From the NCBI RefSeq assembly GCF_902506195.1, contig NZ_LR732817.1, positions 761,147 to 825,146 on the forward strand: a stretch of 64,000 nucleotides of DNA. The letters are read 5' to 3'. Below are positions 26,699 to 37,311 of the stretch, one piece after another. The notes under the pieces are model-generated. The model was not told the origin of the DNA. It was given only the letters and a program-made list of their open reading frames with translations, and ran no database searches. This DNA comes from Citricoccus sp. K5. GTDB taxonomy: Bacteria > Actinomycetota > Actinomycetes > Actinomycetales > Micrococcaceae. Both the position numbers and the translations under genes were made by a program. How positions within the stretch are numbered: position 1 is the stretch's first letter; each line of letters begins with the position of its first letter.

Positions 26699-29600
26699 AT
26701 GGGGAACAAGCGCAGGCAGATGAAGTCTGTGGCGACCCCGGTGGCCTTCTCCGCCGTCGGTGCCCTCGTGGCCACCGGCGCGTTCCTCTATCCCGGCTTC
26801 GACACCGCTGACCTCGAACTGCATGACGCCGGCATCTGGGTCACCCACAACAGTGGGGGATACGTCGGCCACCTGAACCACGAGTCCACCATCCTGGACG
26901 GTGGTTTCCGGCCCCCGGTGGAGGACTTCGAACTTCACCAGGAGGACGCCACCGCCCTCATGCTGGACCCGGCGTCCGGCGCCCTGACCGCCATTGACAC
27001 CACCGCCATGGTCGCCGGCGATCAGATCATGCTGCCTGCAACCCAGGATTTCGCGCTGGGCGCTGGCGTCATCTCGGCCAGCAACCCCGCAGAGGGGGCC
27101 GTCTACGCCGGGACGGTGGACCCGACGCCCCAGGTCTCGACGGACGAACCGCTCTACGAGGCCGAGGGAGCCGTGACGTCGACGACCACGGTGGGTGGCG
27201 AGGTGTTCGTGGCGGACCTCGGCCGGGACACCGTGATTCGCTTCGCGGCCGAGGGTGAGCAGCCTGGTGCCCCGGTGGAAACCCGCCAGGACGGCCTCGA
27301 AGGGCTGTCCGGAATGCAGGACCCTCAGCTGGTGGCCGTGGGCGACGTTCCGGTGGTGGTGGACCCTGAGTCCGGCATCCTGTCCTGGCCAGGCCACTCC
27401 ATGCAGGATGAGCGGCTGGTGGGCGCGGTGCCACAGCCGTCCGGTCCCGAGGCGGAGCAGTTGGCATTGTCCACTGAGCGGGACCTGCTCACCGTGGCGC
27501 TGTCCAACGGGGACATTCAGGCCATGAGCATCGTGCCGCCCACGGACGCCTCCGCCGGATCGACCACGCCCGCCGGTACTGACGGCAGTGTGGCGGCAAC
27601 GGCCCCCGTACGGGTAGCCGGTTGCCTTCATGCCGCCTCGGCTGTCACCGGGCACTACCTGCAGGACTGTGACGGTGAAGAACAGGATCAGATCGTCCCC
27701 ATCCCCGAGCTGACGGCCGGCGCGGAGCTGGTCTTCCGAGCCAACCGCGATGTCGTGGTGCTCAACGACACGACGTCCGGGACCAACTGGATGGTCCTCG
27801 ACCAGATGAAGGTGGTCGCCAACTGGGACGACCTCGAACCGCCCCAGGGCGAGGGAGAGGAGACGGAGGAGGAATCCGACGAGGTCACCCAGGAGACCGC
27901 TCTGCCGGAGCGTCAGGAGGAGAACAGGCCGCCCGTGGCGGAAGATGACAGTTTCGGCGTGCGACCCGGCCGGACCACGCAATTGTCCGTCCTGTTCAAT
28001 GACTCCGATCCTGATGGAGACGTCCTGACGGCCTCCCTCGAAGGTGACCAGCCCTCGGTGGGCACGGTGCAGGAGATCATCGACGGCATCGGGATGCAGA
28101 TCGTCGTCCCGGAATCCGCGAGCGGCCGGGCCGCGGTGACCTATGTGGCGGATGACGGACGTGGCGGCACGGACACGGCCCAGATCTCCTTGCGGGTGGT
28201 GCCGGACAGTGAGAATCGGGGACCCACCCAGGAGCGCAAAGCGGTACTGCGCGTGCCGGCCGGGGAATCGGTGACGAGCCAGGTCTTGACGGACTGGATC
28301 GACCCGGACGGTGACGACCTCCAGCTCGTGGGCGCCCTGGCCGAGGAGCCGGATACCGTCCGGACCCGTCCAGACGGCCAGCTCACCTTCCAGGACAACA
28401 CCGGCGAGGCCGGACGCCGGGACATCCAGGTCTCCGTGTCCGACGGGCGTGAGACCTCCACGGGCACAGTGCAGATCGAGGTCCTCGAACGCGGTTCGAT
28501 CCATCCGCCGATCACCCAGGCCGACCACGTCACCGTCCAGGCAGGGCAGGAGGTCACGTTCTACCCGCTCGAGAACGACACCGACCCACTCGGCGGCCAA
28601 CTGCGCCTCTCCCAGGTGGCTGCTGTGGAGAATGCGGAGATCGACTACTCGGCGGCCGGGGGATCGGTGCAATGGTCCTCGGATGTCGCTGACACCTACT
28701 ACGTCGAGTATCTGGCGGCGAACGAGTACGACTCCGCCCCGGGGCTGATCCGGGTGGACGTCGTGGAGAGTGAGGAGAGCGCCGGACTGCCGGTGGCCGT
28801 GCGTGACATCGCGCTGTTGCCGGCAGGCGGTCAGACCCTCGTCAACGTCCTGGGCAATGACACCGACCCGGCCGGCGGCGTGCTGGTGGTGCAGGGGGTC
28901 CAGGATGCCACGACCGAGTCCGGGGCGCCGGCCCCGTTGAAACTGGCCGTCGAGGACTTCAACCACATCCGGGTGGTGGACACCGGTGGGATGACCGGTC
29001 CGGCCACCTTCTCCTATTCGGTGTCGAATGCCCAGGGCACCTCCCAGGGTGAGGTCACCGTGGTGCCGCTGCCGGAACCGGAGGTCATGCAGCCGCCCAT
29101 CGCCGTCGCGGATGCGGCGAACGTCCGCGTCGGTGATGTGGTCACCATCGACGTCCTGGCCAATGACACCCATCCCAATCAGGAAGAACTGACCCTGAAG
29201 CCCGAACTCGACCGCCAGGTCGCCGAAGGCCGCGGGATCGGTTTCGTGTCCGATGGAAAGGTCAGGTTCCGTGCCGGCAGTGAGCCCGGACGGGCCACTC
29301 TCGCCTACACGGTGCGTGCCCCGGACGGACAGGAGGCCTCGGCCACCGTGGAGATCACCATGGTGCCGATGGATCGCGAGTCCAACAACCCGCCGGTGCC
29401 TCTCTCGGTGTCCGCCCGCGTGCTCTCCGGAGAATCCGTGGCGGTGCCGATCCCGTTGGACGGGATCGATCCGGACGGCGACTCCGTCACCCTGGAGGGC
29501 GTGCAGTCGCCGCCCACCCAGGGGTCCGTGCGCATGGAGAAGGGCCGGCTGGTGTATACCGCCTCCAGTGCCGCCACGGGTTCTGACCACTTCACCTACT

Positions 29601-32600
29601 CGATCGTGGACCGGCTGGGCGCCCGGGCCACCGGCACCGTGACCATCGGGATCGCCCAGCCGCTGAGCACGAACCACCCGCCGGTGGCCCTGGACGACTC
29701 GGTCGAGGTCCGGCCCGGGCGCACCTTCACCACGAACGTCCTGACCAACGACGCCGATCCCGACGGCGATCAGGTGACACTGGTGCAGGATCGATTCGCC
29801 CCCAGCGAGCCGGAGGTGCCGGTGGACATCGTGGACGGACGGGTCCGCGTGGTCACCCCGGAGACCGAGGGTTTCCTCAACATCGGTTACACCATCGCCG
29901 ACCCCGCCGGCGCCACCGCTACGGCCACCCTCTCCATCCGCGTGGATGAGGAGGCCCCACTCATGCCGCCTATCGCCCGCGACGACCTCGTCGGTGTCGA
30001 GGAGATCGACGGCCGGGAGCAGATCTCCGTCTCGGTCTTGGACAACGACGAGGACCCCGATGGCGCCGTGGAGGACCTCGAGCTCGGCGTGGACGAGGCC
30101 GCCCAGATGGCCGGTGCCCGGGTGGAGGGCACCAACGTGGTCCTCCCGGTGCAGCCGGCGGCACAGGTCATCATGTACACGCTGACGGACGTGGACGGCG
30201 GGGTGGGCCGTGCCTTCATCCTGGTGCCGGGCAACGACCACCGCGCGCCGTGGCTGACCACCACCGAACCGTTGCGCGTGGTGGCCGGCGAGGACCTCCG
30301 CGTGGACCTGACCGATCACATCGGTGTCCGTGACGGCCGCACGCCGCGGCTGACGGATGACAGCTCGGCGTCCGCCACCCCCGCTTCCGCTGCGTTCACC
30401 GTGGGATCGGCCACCGAGGTCCGGTTCACGGCTCCGGCCGACTACGCCGGTGGCGCGTCGGTCAACGTGACGGTGACGGATGGCGAGGATGGCTCGGACC
30501 CGAACGGGCTGGTGTCCACGTTGTCCATCCCCATCACCGTCGAGCCGCGTCCGGACGAGAACAATCCGCCGACGGTGCAGTCCAGCTCGCTGCAGATCGA
30601 GCAGGGCGGCGACCCTGTGACCCTGGATCTCGGTCCTCTGGCCGCAGATCCCGAGGGCGACGAGCTGACCTTCTCCCGCGGTCAGGTCAGCGGCGAGTTC
30701 GCGGCCGAACTCGACGGGTCCGAGCTGACGGTAACCCCCTCATCGAACGCCGAGCGGGGTACGACGGGCACCGTGGCGTTCACGGTGTCCGACGGCGAGG
30801 CCGAGCCCGTCGCCGCAGAGATCACCGTCGACGTGGTGGGCACCTCCCGGCCGCTCCCGCGCGCCCTCGATGACGAGGTCCCGGAGGCCCGGTCCGGCGA
30901 ACCCGTCACGGTCAACGTGCTGGAGAACGACATCAACCCCTTCGAGGGAGAGGCGCCGCTGACCGTGACCGCGGCCCAGGTTGCGACGGGCGAGGGGACC
31001 GCCGCGACGGACGGCTCCACCGTGACCGTCACCCCGGGGCAGGACTACTCGGGCCGGATGCAGGTGACCTACACGGTCCAGGACCTGACGTCCGACCCCG
31101 CACGGGAGGTCCAGGGCAACATCACCGTGATCGTCAAGGGCCGTCCGGACGCCCCCGGCGTTCCCCGGATCGAGTCCGTGGACGACCAGACGGTCGAGCT
31201 CTCCTGGGCCGCCCCGCCGGACAACGGCGATCCGATCACCGGGTACACCGTGACGGACACGACCACCGGCTCCACCCAGCAGTGCTCCTCCACCGCGTGT
31301 TCCATCACCGGCCTGGAGAATGCCGTGGAACACCGCTTCACCGTCGTGGCCACCAACGGCGTGGGCGCATCGGACGACTCGGGTGTCTCGGCGCCCGCGA
31401 TTCCGGACGTGCGTCCCGAGCAGCCGGCCCCGCCCACCGTGGACGCCGGTGACGGACTCGTCACGGTGCAGTGGACGCCGCCGGTCAACCGCGGCACGGC
31501 CATCACGGACTATCGCGTGCAGTTGAGCCCGGCACCGCCCGGTGGCGGCCTGCGCTCGTCGGGGGCCGGGACGTCCCTGGGCTGGGACGGCCTCACCAAC
31601 GGCGTGGACTACCAATTCCGTATCCAGGCCGTGAACCAGGCCGACGAACCGTCCGAGTGGTCGGGCTGGTCGGTGGCCGCGACGCCGGCCGGCAAGCCCT
31701 TCGCCCCCGGGACCCCATCAGCGGTCAGGGACACCTCGGCCGTCGATGGCGGCGTGGTCCGGTTGTCCTGGTCCGCAGCGGATGACAACGGTGCTGCCCT
31801 CCAGGGCTACACCGTGACGGCACATTCCGGCAGTTCGAGTCAGTCCCGCGACGTGGCTCCGGGGGCCACGTCGATGAACTGGTCAGGACTGGACCCGTCC
31901 ACCGCCTACGCGTTCAGCGTGGTGGCCGAGAATGCGGAAGGCACCTCGCCGTCGTCGAGCCGTTCCGCGACCGTGACGCCCTACGGGCGGCCGGGAGCGG
32001 TCACCGGACTCACCACGAAGGCCACCGGATCGGACCGGCAGCTGGACCTCTCGTTCTCCGGGGTGGCCAGCAACGGCTCGCCGGTGACCTACCAGTACAA
32101 CCTCGGCGGCGGCTGGTCCAATCTGGGGTCCTCGACCTCGGACACCATCACGGTCCCCGCCAACGGAAAGAGCTACCAGCTCACGGTGCGCGCTACCAAT
32201 GCCGCGGGTGCAGGGACGTCCCAGAAGGTCGCCACCGCCACCGCCTACGGTCCCGCCAAACCGCCTTCGATATCGGCCACCCCACACCAGGGGAACGTGC
32301 AGTTCAGCTGGAACCCGAGCACCGACAAGAACACCGTCGGGAACGGGCGCCCGGTGACGATGACCGCCAAGGTCAACAACCAGACCGTGTCCAATGACGG
32401 CGAGTACACCACGGACCGTTTCCGCTCACCCCGGGACTTCACCCTGGTTCTGACGGTGTGCGTCACCGGCACCAGCGAATGTGAGACCGTGCAGAAGAAG
32501 GAGCGGTCACTGGCCATCCCGGACCCGGGCATCTCCATCAGCGTCGGCCCGTCCGGAGACGGGGTGAAGAGCAACTGCGGCGAGGGCAAGGAGTTCGAGA

Positions 32601-32860
32601 ACTGCCACTACACCCACATGGACATTGTCGGCCTGGACCCCGGCCCGGTGGACATCACCTGCGTGGCGATCGGCGGCGCGAGCTCGAATGCGCCGGGGCG
32701 GGAGAACGAGTACATCACCGGAACGTGGACCATTCCGGAGAACGGCAGCTACTCGGGGGTCCCGGGCATGTGCATCATGCACGACGACCACGCGCAGATG
32801 TTCGTCCGCATCAAGGAATACGGCCTCGAATCGAACCGGCTGTCTGGCCCCTGGCCGTAA
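26699..32860 (+). CDS. Giant membrane-anchored surface protein with Ig-like and fibronectin III repeats
   Basis: 2053 residues. A short basic tail and one membrane segment (about 11-31) act as a signal anchor, so most of the chain is outside. Residues about 40-370 form a repetitive beta region, then an acidic linker (EEETEEES-like, about 385-400). About eleven Ig/cadherin-like units of 95-100 residues follow from residue 410 to 1480, many opening with a PP(V/I)A.DD run and a VLxNDxDP turn. Four or five FnIII units follow (about 1483-1870; SWAAPPDNGDPITGYTV is a typical start). The C-terminal 180 residues have several Cys and no LPxTG. A role in cell-envelope adhesion or scaffolding is inferred. 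No kinase or MoxR neighbour is nearby. Confidence 0.8.
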   Translation: MGNKRRQMKSVATPVAFSAVGALVATGAFLYPGFDTADLELHDAGIWVTHNSGGYVGHLNHESTILDGGFRPPVEDFELHQEDATALMLDPASGALTAIDTTAMVAGDQIMLPATQDFALGAGVISASNPAEGAVYAGTVDPTPQVSTDEPLYEAEGAVTSTTTVGGEVFVADLGRDTVIRFAAEGEQPGAPVETRQDGLEGLSGMQDPQLVAVGDVPVVVDPESGILSWPGHSMQDERLVGAVPQPSGPEAEQLALSTERDLLTVALSNGDIQAMSIVPPTDASAGSTTPAGTDGSVAATAPVRVAGCLHAASAVTGHYLQDCDGEEQDQIVPIPELTAGAELVFRANRDVVVLNDTTSGTNWMVLDQMKVVANWDDLEPPQGEGEETEEESDEVTQETALPERQEENRPPVAEDDSFGVRPGRTTQLSVLFNDSDPDGDVLTASLEGDQPSVGTVQEIIDGIGMQIVVPESASGRAAVTYVADDGRGGTDTAQISLRVVPDSENRGPTQERKAVLRVPAGESVTSQVLTDWIDPDGDDLQLVGALAEEPDTVRTRPDGQLTFQDNTGEAGRRDIQVSVSDGRETSTGTVQIEVLERGSIHPPITQADHVTVQAGQEVTFYPLENDTDPLGGQLRLSQVAAVENAEIDYSAAGGSVQWSSDVADTYYVEYLAANEYDSAPGLIRVDVVESEESAGLPVAVRDIALLPAGGQTLVNVLGNDTDPAGGVLVVQGVQDATTESGAPAPLKLAVEDFNHIRVVDTGGMTGPATFSYSVSNAQGTSQGEVTVVPLPEPEVMQPPIAVADAANVRVGDVVTIDVLANDTHPNQEELTLKPELDRQVAEGRGIGFVSDGKVRFRAGSEPGRATLAYTVRAPDGQEASATVEITMVPMDRESNNPPVPLSVSARVLSGESVAVPIPLDGIDPDGDSVTLEGVQSPPTQGSVRMEKGRLVYTASSAATGSDHFTYSIVDRLGARATGTVTIGIAQPLSTNHPPVALDDSVEVRPGRTFTTNVLTNDADPDGDQVTLVQDRFAPSEPEVPVDIVDGRVRVVTPETEGFLNIGYTIADPAGATATATLSIRVDEEAPLMPPIARDDLVGVEEIDGREQISVSVLDNDEDPDGAVEDLELGVDEAAQMAGARVEGTNVVLPVQPAAQVIMYTLTDVDGGVGRAFILVPGNDHRAPWLTTTEPLRVVAGEDLRVDLTDHIGVRDGRTPRLTDDSSASATPASAAFTVGSATEVRFTAPADYAGGASVNVTVTDGEDGSDPNGLVSTLSIPITVEPRPDENNPPTVQSSSLQIEQGGDPVTLDLGPLAADPEGDELTFSRGQVSGEFAAELDGSELTVTPSSNAERGTTGTVAFTVSDGEAEPVAAEITVDVVGTSRPLPRALDDEVPEARSGEPVTVNVLENDINPFEGEAPLTVTAAQVATGEGTAATDGSTVTVTPGQDYSGRMQVTYTVQDLTSDPAREVQGNITVIVKGRPDAPGVPRIESVDDQTVELSWAAPPDNGDPITGYTVTDTTTGSTQQCSSTACSITGLENAVEHRFTVVATNGVGASDDSGVSAPAIPDVRPEQPAPPTVDAGDGLVTVQWTPPVNRGTAITDYRVQLSPAPPGGGLRSSGAGTSLGWDGLTNGVDYQFRIQAVNQADEPSEWSGWSVAATPAGKPFAPGTPSAVRDTSAVDGGVVRLSWSAADDNGAALQGYTVTAHSGSSSQSRDVAPGATSMNWSGLDPSTAYAFSVVAENAEGTSPSSSRSATVTPYGRPGAVTGLTTKATGSDRQLDLSFSGVASNGSPVTYQYNLGGGWSNLGSSTSDTITVPANGKSYQLTVRATNAAGAGTSQKVATATAYGPAKPPSISATPHQGNVQFSWNPSTDKNTVGNGRPVTMTAKVNNQTVSNDGEYTTDRFRSPRDFTLVLTVCVTGTSECETVQKKERSLAIPDPGISISVGPSGDGVKSNCGEGKEFENCHYTHMDIVGLDPGPVDITCVAIGGASSNAPGRENEYITGTWTIPENGSYSGVPGMCIMHDDHAQMFVRIKEYGLESNRLSGPWP

Positions 32861-32898
32861 ACCGGCGAGACCGTGCCCAGGTCGGAGAGAGGCCGAAC

Positions 32899-32904
32899 TA
32901 GACT
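32899..32904 (+). promoter_or_regulatory. hisC -10 element TAGACT, leaderless arrangement
   Basis: TAGACT is followed by 6 nt and the GTG start of hisC, with no ribosome site between them. Confidence 0.6.
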
Positions 32905-32910
32905 GGCTCG

Positions 32911-34026
32911 GTGAGTACTACGGATTCCCAGTCCACCCCGGAGGCCCTAGCCGCCCTGCCGCTGCGTGATAACCTGCGGGGCCTGAGCCCCTACGGCGCC
33001 CCGCAGCTGGACGTGCCCGTCACGTTGAACACCAACGAGAACACGCATCCGGTGCCGGACGAGGTGGTGCAGGCCATCGCCGCTTCGGTGGCGGAGTCGG
33101 CGGTGAGTCTCAACCGCTACCCGGACCGCGAGTTCACTGAGCTGCGCAAGAGGCTGGCCGAGTACCTGGGCCACGGGCTGTCCGAGACGCAGCTGTGGGC
33201 CGCCAACGGCTCCAACGAGATCCTGCAGCAGCTGCTGCAGGCCTTCGGCGGCCCCGGGCGTACCGTGATGGGCTTCCCGCCCACCTACTCGATGTACCCG
33301 CTGCTAGCGGCCGGAACGGACACTGGCTACCTGGCCGGCGTGCGAGGCGAGGACTTCTCCCTCACCGCCGAGTCGGCCGCTGCGCAGGTCGCGGAGCACC
33401 GTCCTAACCTGGTGTTGCTGTGTTCCCCGAACAATCCCACCGGAACGGCCCTCGGCCTGGACGTGGTCGAGGCGGTCTACCAGGCCACCGAGGCGTATCA
33501 GGGCATGGTCATCGTGGACGAGGCATACGCCGAGTTCGCCCTCGCCGGCACCGACTCCGCGTTGTCCCTGTTGCCCGGCCGGCCCCGGCTCGTGGTGACC
33601 CGCACCATGTCCAAGGCCTTCGCCCTGGCCGGTGCTCGGCTCGGCTACCTGGCCGCCGCGCCCGAGGTCACCGACGCCCTGCGCCTCGTGCGGCTTCCCT
33701 ACCACCTCTCCGCGGTGTCCCAGGCGACGGCCAACGCCGCGCTGCAGCACTACGACGTGCTGCTGGAGAACGTCGAGGACATCAAGCGCCAGCGGGATCG
33801 GATCGTCGAGAGCCTACATGGGCTCGGGCTGCAGCCGGCGGTCTCCGACTCGAACTTCGTGTTCTTCGGCGGACTCGGGGATGCCCATGCCGTGTGGCAG
33901 GGTCTGCTGGACCGAGGCGTGCTGGTGCGCGACGTCGGGATCGCCCACCACCTGCGCGTCACCGCCGGTACCGAGGCCGAGACCACGGCCTTCCTTGATG
34001 CGCTGGGCGATGTGCTGTCCCGATAG
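32911..34026 (+). CDS. hisC: Histidinol-phosphate aminotransferase
   Basis: A 371-residue fold-type I PLP enzyme. [15 protein letters not shown] is the cofactor phosphate loop, [10 protein letters not shown] and VDEAYAEF are the PLP-contact motifs, and [16 protein letters not shown] carries the Schiff-base Lys. It transaminates imidazole acetol-phosphate. GTG at 32911 gives a family-typical N terminus and the leaderless -10. It heads a hisC-hisB-hisH-x-hisA run; hisD is not in the window. Confidence 0.95.
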   Translation: MSTTDSQSTPEALAALPLRDNLRGLSPYGAPQLDVPVTLNTNENTHPVPDEVVQAIAASVAESAVSLNRYPDREFTELRKRLAEYLGHGLSETQLWAANGSNEILQQLLQAFGGPGRTVMGFPPTYSMYPLLAAGTDTGYLAGVRGEDFSLTAESAAAQVAEHRPNLVLLCSPNNPTGTALGLDVVEAVYQATEAYQGMVIVDEAYAEFALAGTDSALSLLPGRPRLVVTRTMSKAFALAGARLGYLAAAPEVTDALRLVRLPYHLSAVSQATANAALQHYDVLLENVEDIKRQRDRIVESLHGLGLQPAVSDSNFVFFGGLGDAHAVWQGLLDRGVLVRDVGIAHHLRVTAGTEAETTAFLDALGDVLSR

Positions 34027-34029
34027 ACT
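34024..34029 (+). promoter_or_regulatory. hisB -10 candidate TAGACT
   Basis: TAGACT overlaps the hisC stop. Transcription from it would give hisB a leader of about 70 nt with AAGGAG, unlike the leaderless neighbours. Confidence 0.4.
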
Positions 34030-34107
34030 GGACCACCGAATAGCCTCACCGTGACGGTCCGTCGTGGTCATGAGAGAGCATCCACCACAGCAAGGAGCTG
34101 AGCCGCC

Positions 34108-34725
34108 ATGGGCGCAGAGCTGATATCCGGACGCAAGGCCCGGATCCAGCGGACCACTTCCGAGTCCGACGTCTACGTCGAGATGGACCTGGACGGAACC
34201 GGCACCTCGGAGATCTCCACCTCCGTGCCGTTCTACGACCACATGCTGACGGCCCTGGCCAAGCACTCCCAGATCGACCTGACGGTGCGGGCCACGGGGG
34301 ACATCCACATCGACGTGCACCACACCGTCGAGGACGTGGCGATCTCCCTCGGCGAGGTCCTCAAGACCGCGCTGGGGGACAAGTCGGGCATCCGCCGCTT
34401 CGGCGAGGCCTCGGTGCCGCTGGACGAGGCGCTGGCGCGCGCCGTCGTCGACGTCTCCGGGCGCCCCTACCTGGTGCACGAGGGCGAGCCGGAAGGCCAG
34501 CAGTACCACCTGATCGGCGGTCACTTCACCGGCTCCATGACCCGCCACGTCTTCGAGGCCATCACGTACCACGCGTCGATCTGCCTGCACATGGACGTCG
34601 TCCGCGGCCGGGACCCCCACCACATCGTGGAGGCCCAGTTCAAGGCGTTCGCCCGGGCCCTGCGCGCCGCGGTGGAGGACGACCCGCGGGTGACCGGGGT
34701 GCCGTCCACGAAGGGAGCGCTATGA
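34108..34725 (+). CDS. hisB: Imidazoleglycerol-phosphate dehydratase
   Basis: A 205-residue enzyme, the dehydratase only, without the phosphatase half of enterobacterial HisB. Metal-binding motifs are [26 protein letters not shown] and [13 protein letters not shown]-like repeats in the second half. AAGGAG lies 11 nt before the ATG. The hisH ATG overlaps the stop by 4 nt. Confidence 0.97.
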   Translation: MGAELISGRKARIQRTTSESDVYVEMDLDGTGTSEISTSVPFYDHMLTALAKHSQIDLTVRATGDIHIDVHHTVEDVAISLGEVLKTALGDKSGIRRFGEASVPLDEALARAVVDVSGRPYLVHEGEPEGQQYHLIGGHFTGSMTRHVFEAITYHASICLHMDVVRGRDPHHIVEAQFKAFARALRAAVEDDPRVTGVPSTKGAL

Positions 34726-35363
34726 CCGGAACTCGACCGACCGTCGCCGTCCTCGACTACGGCTCCGGCAACACCCACTCCGCCGTGCGCGCCCTCCAGC
34801 GGGCCGGGGCGGACGCCGAATTGACGGCGGACGCGGACACCGTGATGAACGCGGACGGTCTCGTGGTCCCCGGAGTGGGCGCATTCCAGTCCGTCATGGA
34901 GGCCCTCCAGGCCACCGGTGCCACCCGGTGGATCGGCCGCCGCGTGGCCGGCGGCCGGCCCGTGCTCGGCATCTGCGTGGGCCACCAGATCCTGTTCGAC
35001 GCCGGCGTGGAGCACGGCGTACGCACCGAAGGAATGGCCGAGTGGCCCGGCGTGGTGGAAGCGCTGCCGGCCCCGATCGTGCCGCACATGGGCTGGAACA
35101 CCGTGCGACCGCCCGCCGGCTCGGACCTGTTCCGGGGCATCGAGGACGAGCGCTTCTACTTCGTGCACTCCTACGGGGTACTGGACTGGACCTTCGACCA
35201 GACCCACCAGGCGATGAACCCGCCGCAGGTGACCTGGTCGAACCACGGGGCGGACTTCATCGCCGCCGTGGAGAACGGCCCGCTGTCCGCCACGCAGTTC
35301 CACCCGGAGAAGTCCGGGGACGCCGGCATGCAGCTGCTCACCAACTGGCTCGGAACCCTCTGA
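34722..35363 (+). CDS. hisH: Imidazole glycerol phosphate synthase, glutaminase subunit
   Basis: A 213-residue class I glutamine amidotransferase that feeds ammonia to HisF. The nucleophile is Cys85 ([10 protein letters not shown], where most homologs have GICLGMQ) and the His194-Glu196 pair is in [15 protein letters not shown] forms the oxyanion-side loop. ATG at 34722 overlaps hisB. HisF is not in the window. Confidence 0.96.
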   Translation: MTGTRPTVAVLDYGSGNTHSAVRALQRAGADAELTADADTVMNADGLVVPGVGAFQSVMEALQATGATRWIGRRVAGGRPVLGICVGHQILFDAGVEHGVRTEGMAEWPGVVEALPAPIVPHMGWNTVRPPAGSDLFRGIEDERFYFVHSYGVLDWTFDQTHQAMNPPQVTWSNHGADFIAAVENGPLSATQFHPEKSGDAGMQLLTNWLGTL

Positions 35364-35518
35364 TGCCGTACTGGACCACGTTGCTCATCGCCCTGGGCGG
35401 CCTGTTGCTCGGCGGGGCCTACTCCCTGCGCAAGCAGGAGTTCCCGGTGTGGCTGCAGATCGGCTTCGTCGTCTGCGCCGTGATGGCGATCGTGGCCGGA
35501 TTCCTGCTGCTCCCGTAG
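35363..35518 (+). CDS. Small two-helix membrane protein between hisH and hisA
   Basis: A 51-residue protein that begins on the last base of the hisH stop (TGATG). It has two membrane segments (TTLLIALGGLLLGGAYSL and IGFVVCAVMAIVAGFLLL) joined by a short RKQEFP loop. Short membrane proteins occur at this place in related actinobacteria; the function is unknown. Translational coupling to hisH supports it being a real gene. Confidence 0.6.
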   Translation: MPYWTTLLIALGGLLLGGAYSLRKQEFPVWLQIGFVVCAVMAIVAGFLLLP

Positions 35519-35620
35519 GCAGCCGGCCCGCACCGAATCAACCGTTTCACCCGAATCACCCCTGACCCTGTTGTCTTTACTGCAGATGTCTCTATTCCCG
35601 CATTCCCGAGAGGACCCACG

Positions 35621-36412
35621 TTGACCGAGAAGAAGCTTGAACTGCTGCCCGCCGTGGACGTCCAGGACGGCCAGGCCGTGAGGCTCGTCCAGGGCGAGGC
35701 CGGCACCGCCACCGGGTACGGAGAGCCCCTGGAGGCCGCCCTGGCCTTCCAGCAGGCCGGTGCCGAGTGGATCCACCTGGTGGACCTGGACGCCGCGTTC
35801 GGCCGCGGGGACAACCGCGAGGTCATGTCCCGCGTGGTCACGGAGCTGGGCGTGAAGATCGAGCTCTCCGGCGGCATCCGGGACGACGCCTCGCTGGAGA
35901 ACGCCCTGGAGATGGGCGCCACCCGCGTCAACCTCGGCACGGCCGCCCTGGAGGATCCCGAGTGGACAGCACGGGTCATCGAGCGCTTCGGTGACCAGAT
36001 CGCCGTCGGCCTGGACGTGCGTGGCACCACGCTGGCCGCCCGCGGCTGGACGAAGGAGGGCGGGGACCTCTGGGAGGTGCTGGCCCGCCTCGAGGAGGCC
36101 GGCTGCGCCCGCTACGTGGTCACCGATGTCACCAAGGACGGCACCCTGAAGGGTCCGAACACCGAACTGCTGGCACAGGTCGCCGAGAAGACCGCCAAGC
36201 CCGTGGTGGCCTCCGGCGGCATCTCCTCGCTCGAGGACATCGCCGCGCTCTACGCGATGGTGGGCGTGGCCGGATCTGCTGCTGCCGCCGGCGTCGAAGG
36301 CGCCATCATGGGCAAGGCCCTCTACGCCGGCCGGTTCACGCTCGAGCAGGCGCTCGCAGTCGCCTCCGGCGCCACCCTCGATGCGGCGGTGGCGGAGCAC
36401 CCCGCCCCGTGA
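35621..36412 (+). CDS. hisA: PriA/HisA: phosphoribosyl isomerase
   Basis: A 263-residue TIM barrel. [19 protein letters not shown] with the first catalytic Asp and the second in [15 protein letters not shown] are present. In actinobacteria the enzyme is PriA, isomerising both ProFAR (His) and PRA (Trp); the Trp role is by family and depends on trpF being absent elsewhere. The start is a TTG with GAGAGGA 6 nt upstream; no in-frame ATG lies before it. The 102-bp gap from the small membrane gene has no sure promoter. Confidence 0.92.
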   Translation: MTEKKLELLPAVDVQDGQAVRLVQGEAGTATGYGEPLEAALAFQQAGAEWIHLVDLDAAFGRGDNREVMSRVVTELGVKIELSGGIRDDASLENALEMGATRVNLGTAALEDPEWTARVIERFGDQIAVGLDVRGTTLAARGWTKEGGDLWEVLARLEEAGCARYVVTDVTKDGTLKGPNTELLAQVAEKTAKPVVASGGISSLEDIAALYAMVGVAGSAAAAGVEGAIMGKALYAGRFTLEQALAVASGATLDAAVAEHPAP

Positions 36413-37311
36413 CCGGTAACGATTCCGGCCGGCACCTCCCCGGGCACATCCAGGCTGCCATCCAGCGCAACCTGGAGCGCCAGCAGCGGGACGACGCCGG
36501 CCGCCCCGCCGACTCGGCCGGCCTCGCCTGGGAGGGCCGGGACCTCTCCGGAGAGGGGATCGACGGCTCGGCCAACCCGCTGCACGCGTTCGACACGGAC
36601 GACGGCACCGCGGACCCCGCCTGGGGCCCGGTGCTGGACCGGTTGGCGGCCGGCGAGGCAGGGGAGCCCGCCGTGGTGGACGTGCTGTCCCGCATGCGCG
36701 TGTTCGCCGCCGTGGTGCCGACCGTCGCGGAACATGACGAGCACGGCGGCGACAAGGAGGCCGACGTCGCGATCGTGACGCTCAAGGCCCCGGACGGCCG
36801 GACGGCCCTGCCCGTCTTCACGAACGTCCCGGCTCTGACGGCGTGGCATCCGCAGGCCCGGCCCGTGGCCACCTGGATGCCGCGCGCATGCCTGTCCGCG
36901 GTGGACGAGGGAGCCGAGCTGGTCGTGGTGGATCCGGCGGCCGAGCGCACCTTCGTGGTGCGGCGGCCGGCCGTGTGGGCGCTGGCCCAGCAGCAGGACT
37001 GGACGCCGTCATACGCGGATGAGGCCCTGGCCGGTGAGCTGGCGTCCGTGGTGGGCCTGGTGCCCGGCCTGGAGCGCATCGGCCTGGCGCCGGGCTCCGG
37101 AGTGGCCTCCCGTACCGCCTCCGGCGCGGTGCTGCCCGGCGGCGGTTCCGGACCCGAGCTGCGGCTGGTGGCCTACCCGGAGCCGGCACTGAGTGCGGCC
37201 CAGGACGAGGCCGGGCTGCGGCTGATGGCCGCGACCCTGCAGCAGGTGCTCGGCGAGGTGCCCTCCCTGGCGGAGAAGGCGGACTCGGTGGAGATCACCG
37301 TCAGTCGCTGA
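36409..37311 (+). CDS. SseB family protein
   Basis: A 300-residue soluble protein with an SseB N-terminal domain in the middle ([22 protein letters not shown] ... [16 protein letters not shown]). It commonly follows hisA in Micrococcales; molecular function is unknown. A GTG at 36409 overlaps the hisA stop (GTGA). The 3' end overlaps marR by 11 nt. Confidence 0.8.
   Translation: MTGNDSGRHLPGHIQAAIQRNLERQQRDDAGRPADSAGLAWEGRDLSGEGIDGSANPLHAFDTDDGTADPAWGPVLDRLAAGEAGEPAVVDVLSRMRVFAAVVPTVAEHDEHGGDKEADVAIVTLKAPDGRTALPVFTNVPALTAWHPQARPVATWMPRACLSAVDEGAELVVVDPAAERTFVVRRPAVWALAQQQDWTPSYADEALAGELASVVGLVPGLERIGLAPGSGVASRTASGAVLPGGGSGPELRLVAYPEPALSAAQDEAGLRLMAATLQQVLGEVPSLAEKADSVEITVSR

Noticed and set aside
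26633-30319. Long antisense frame opposite the giant surface protein
   Set aside because: It is the shadow of repetitive GC-rich codons; it has no ribosome site and no recognisable domain.
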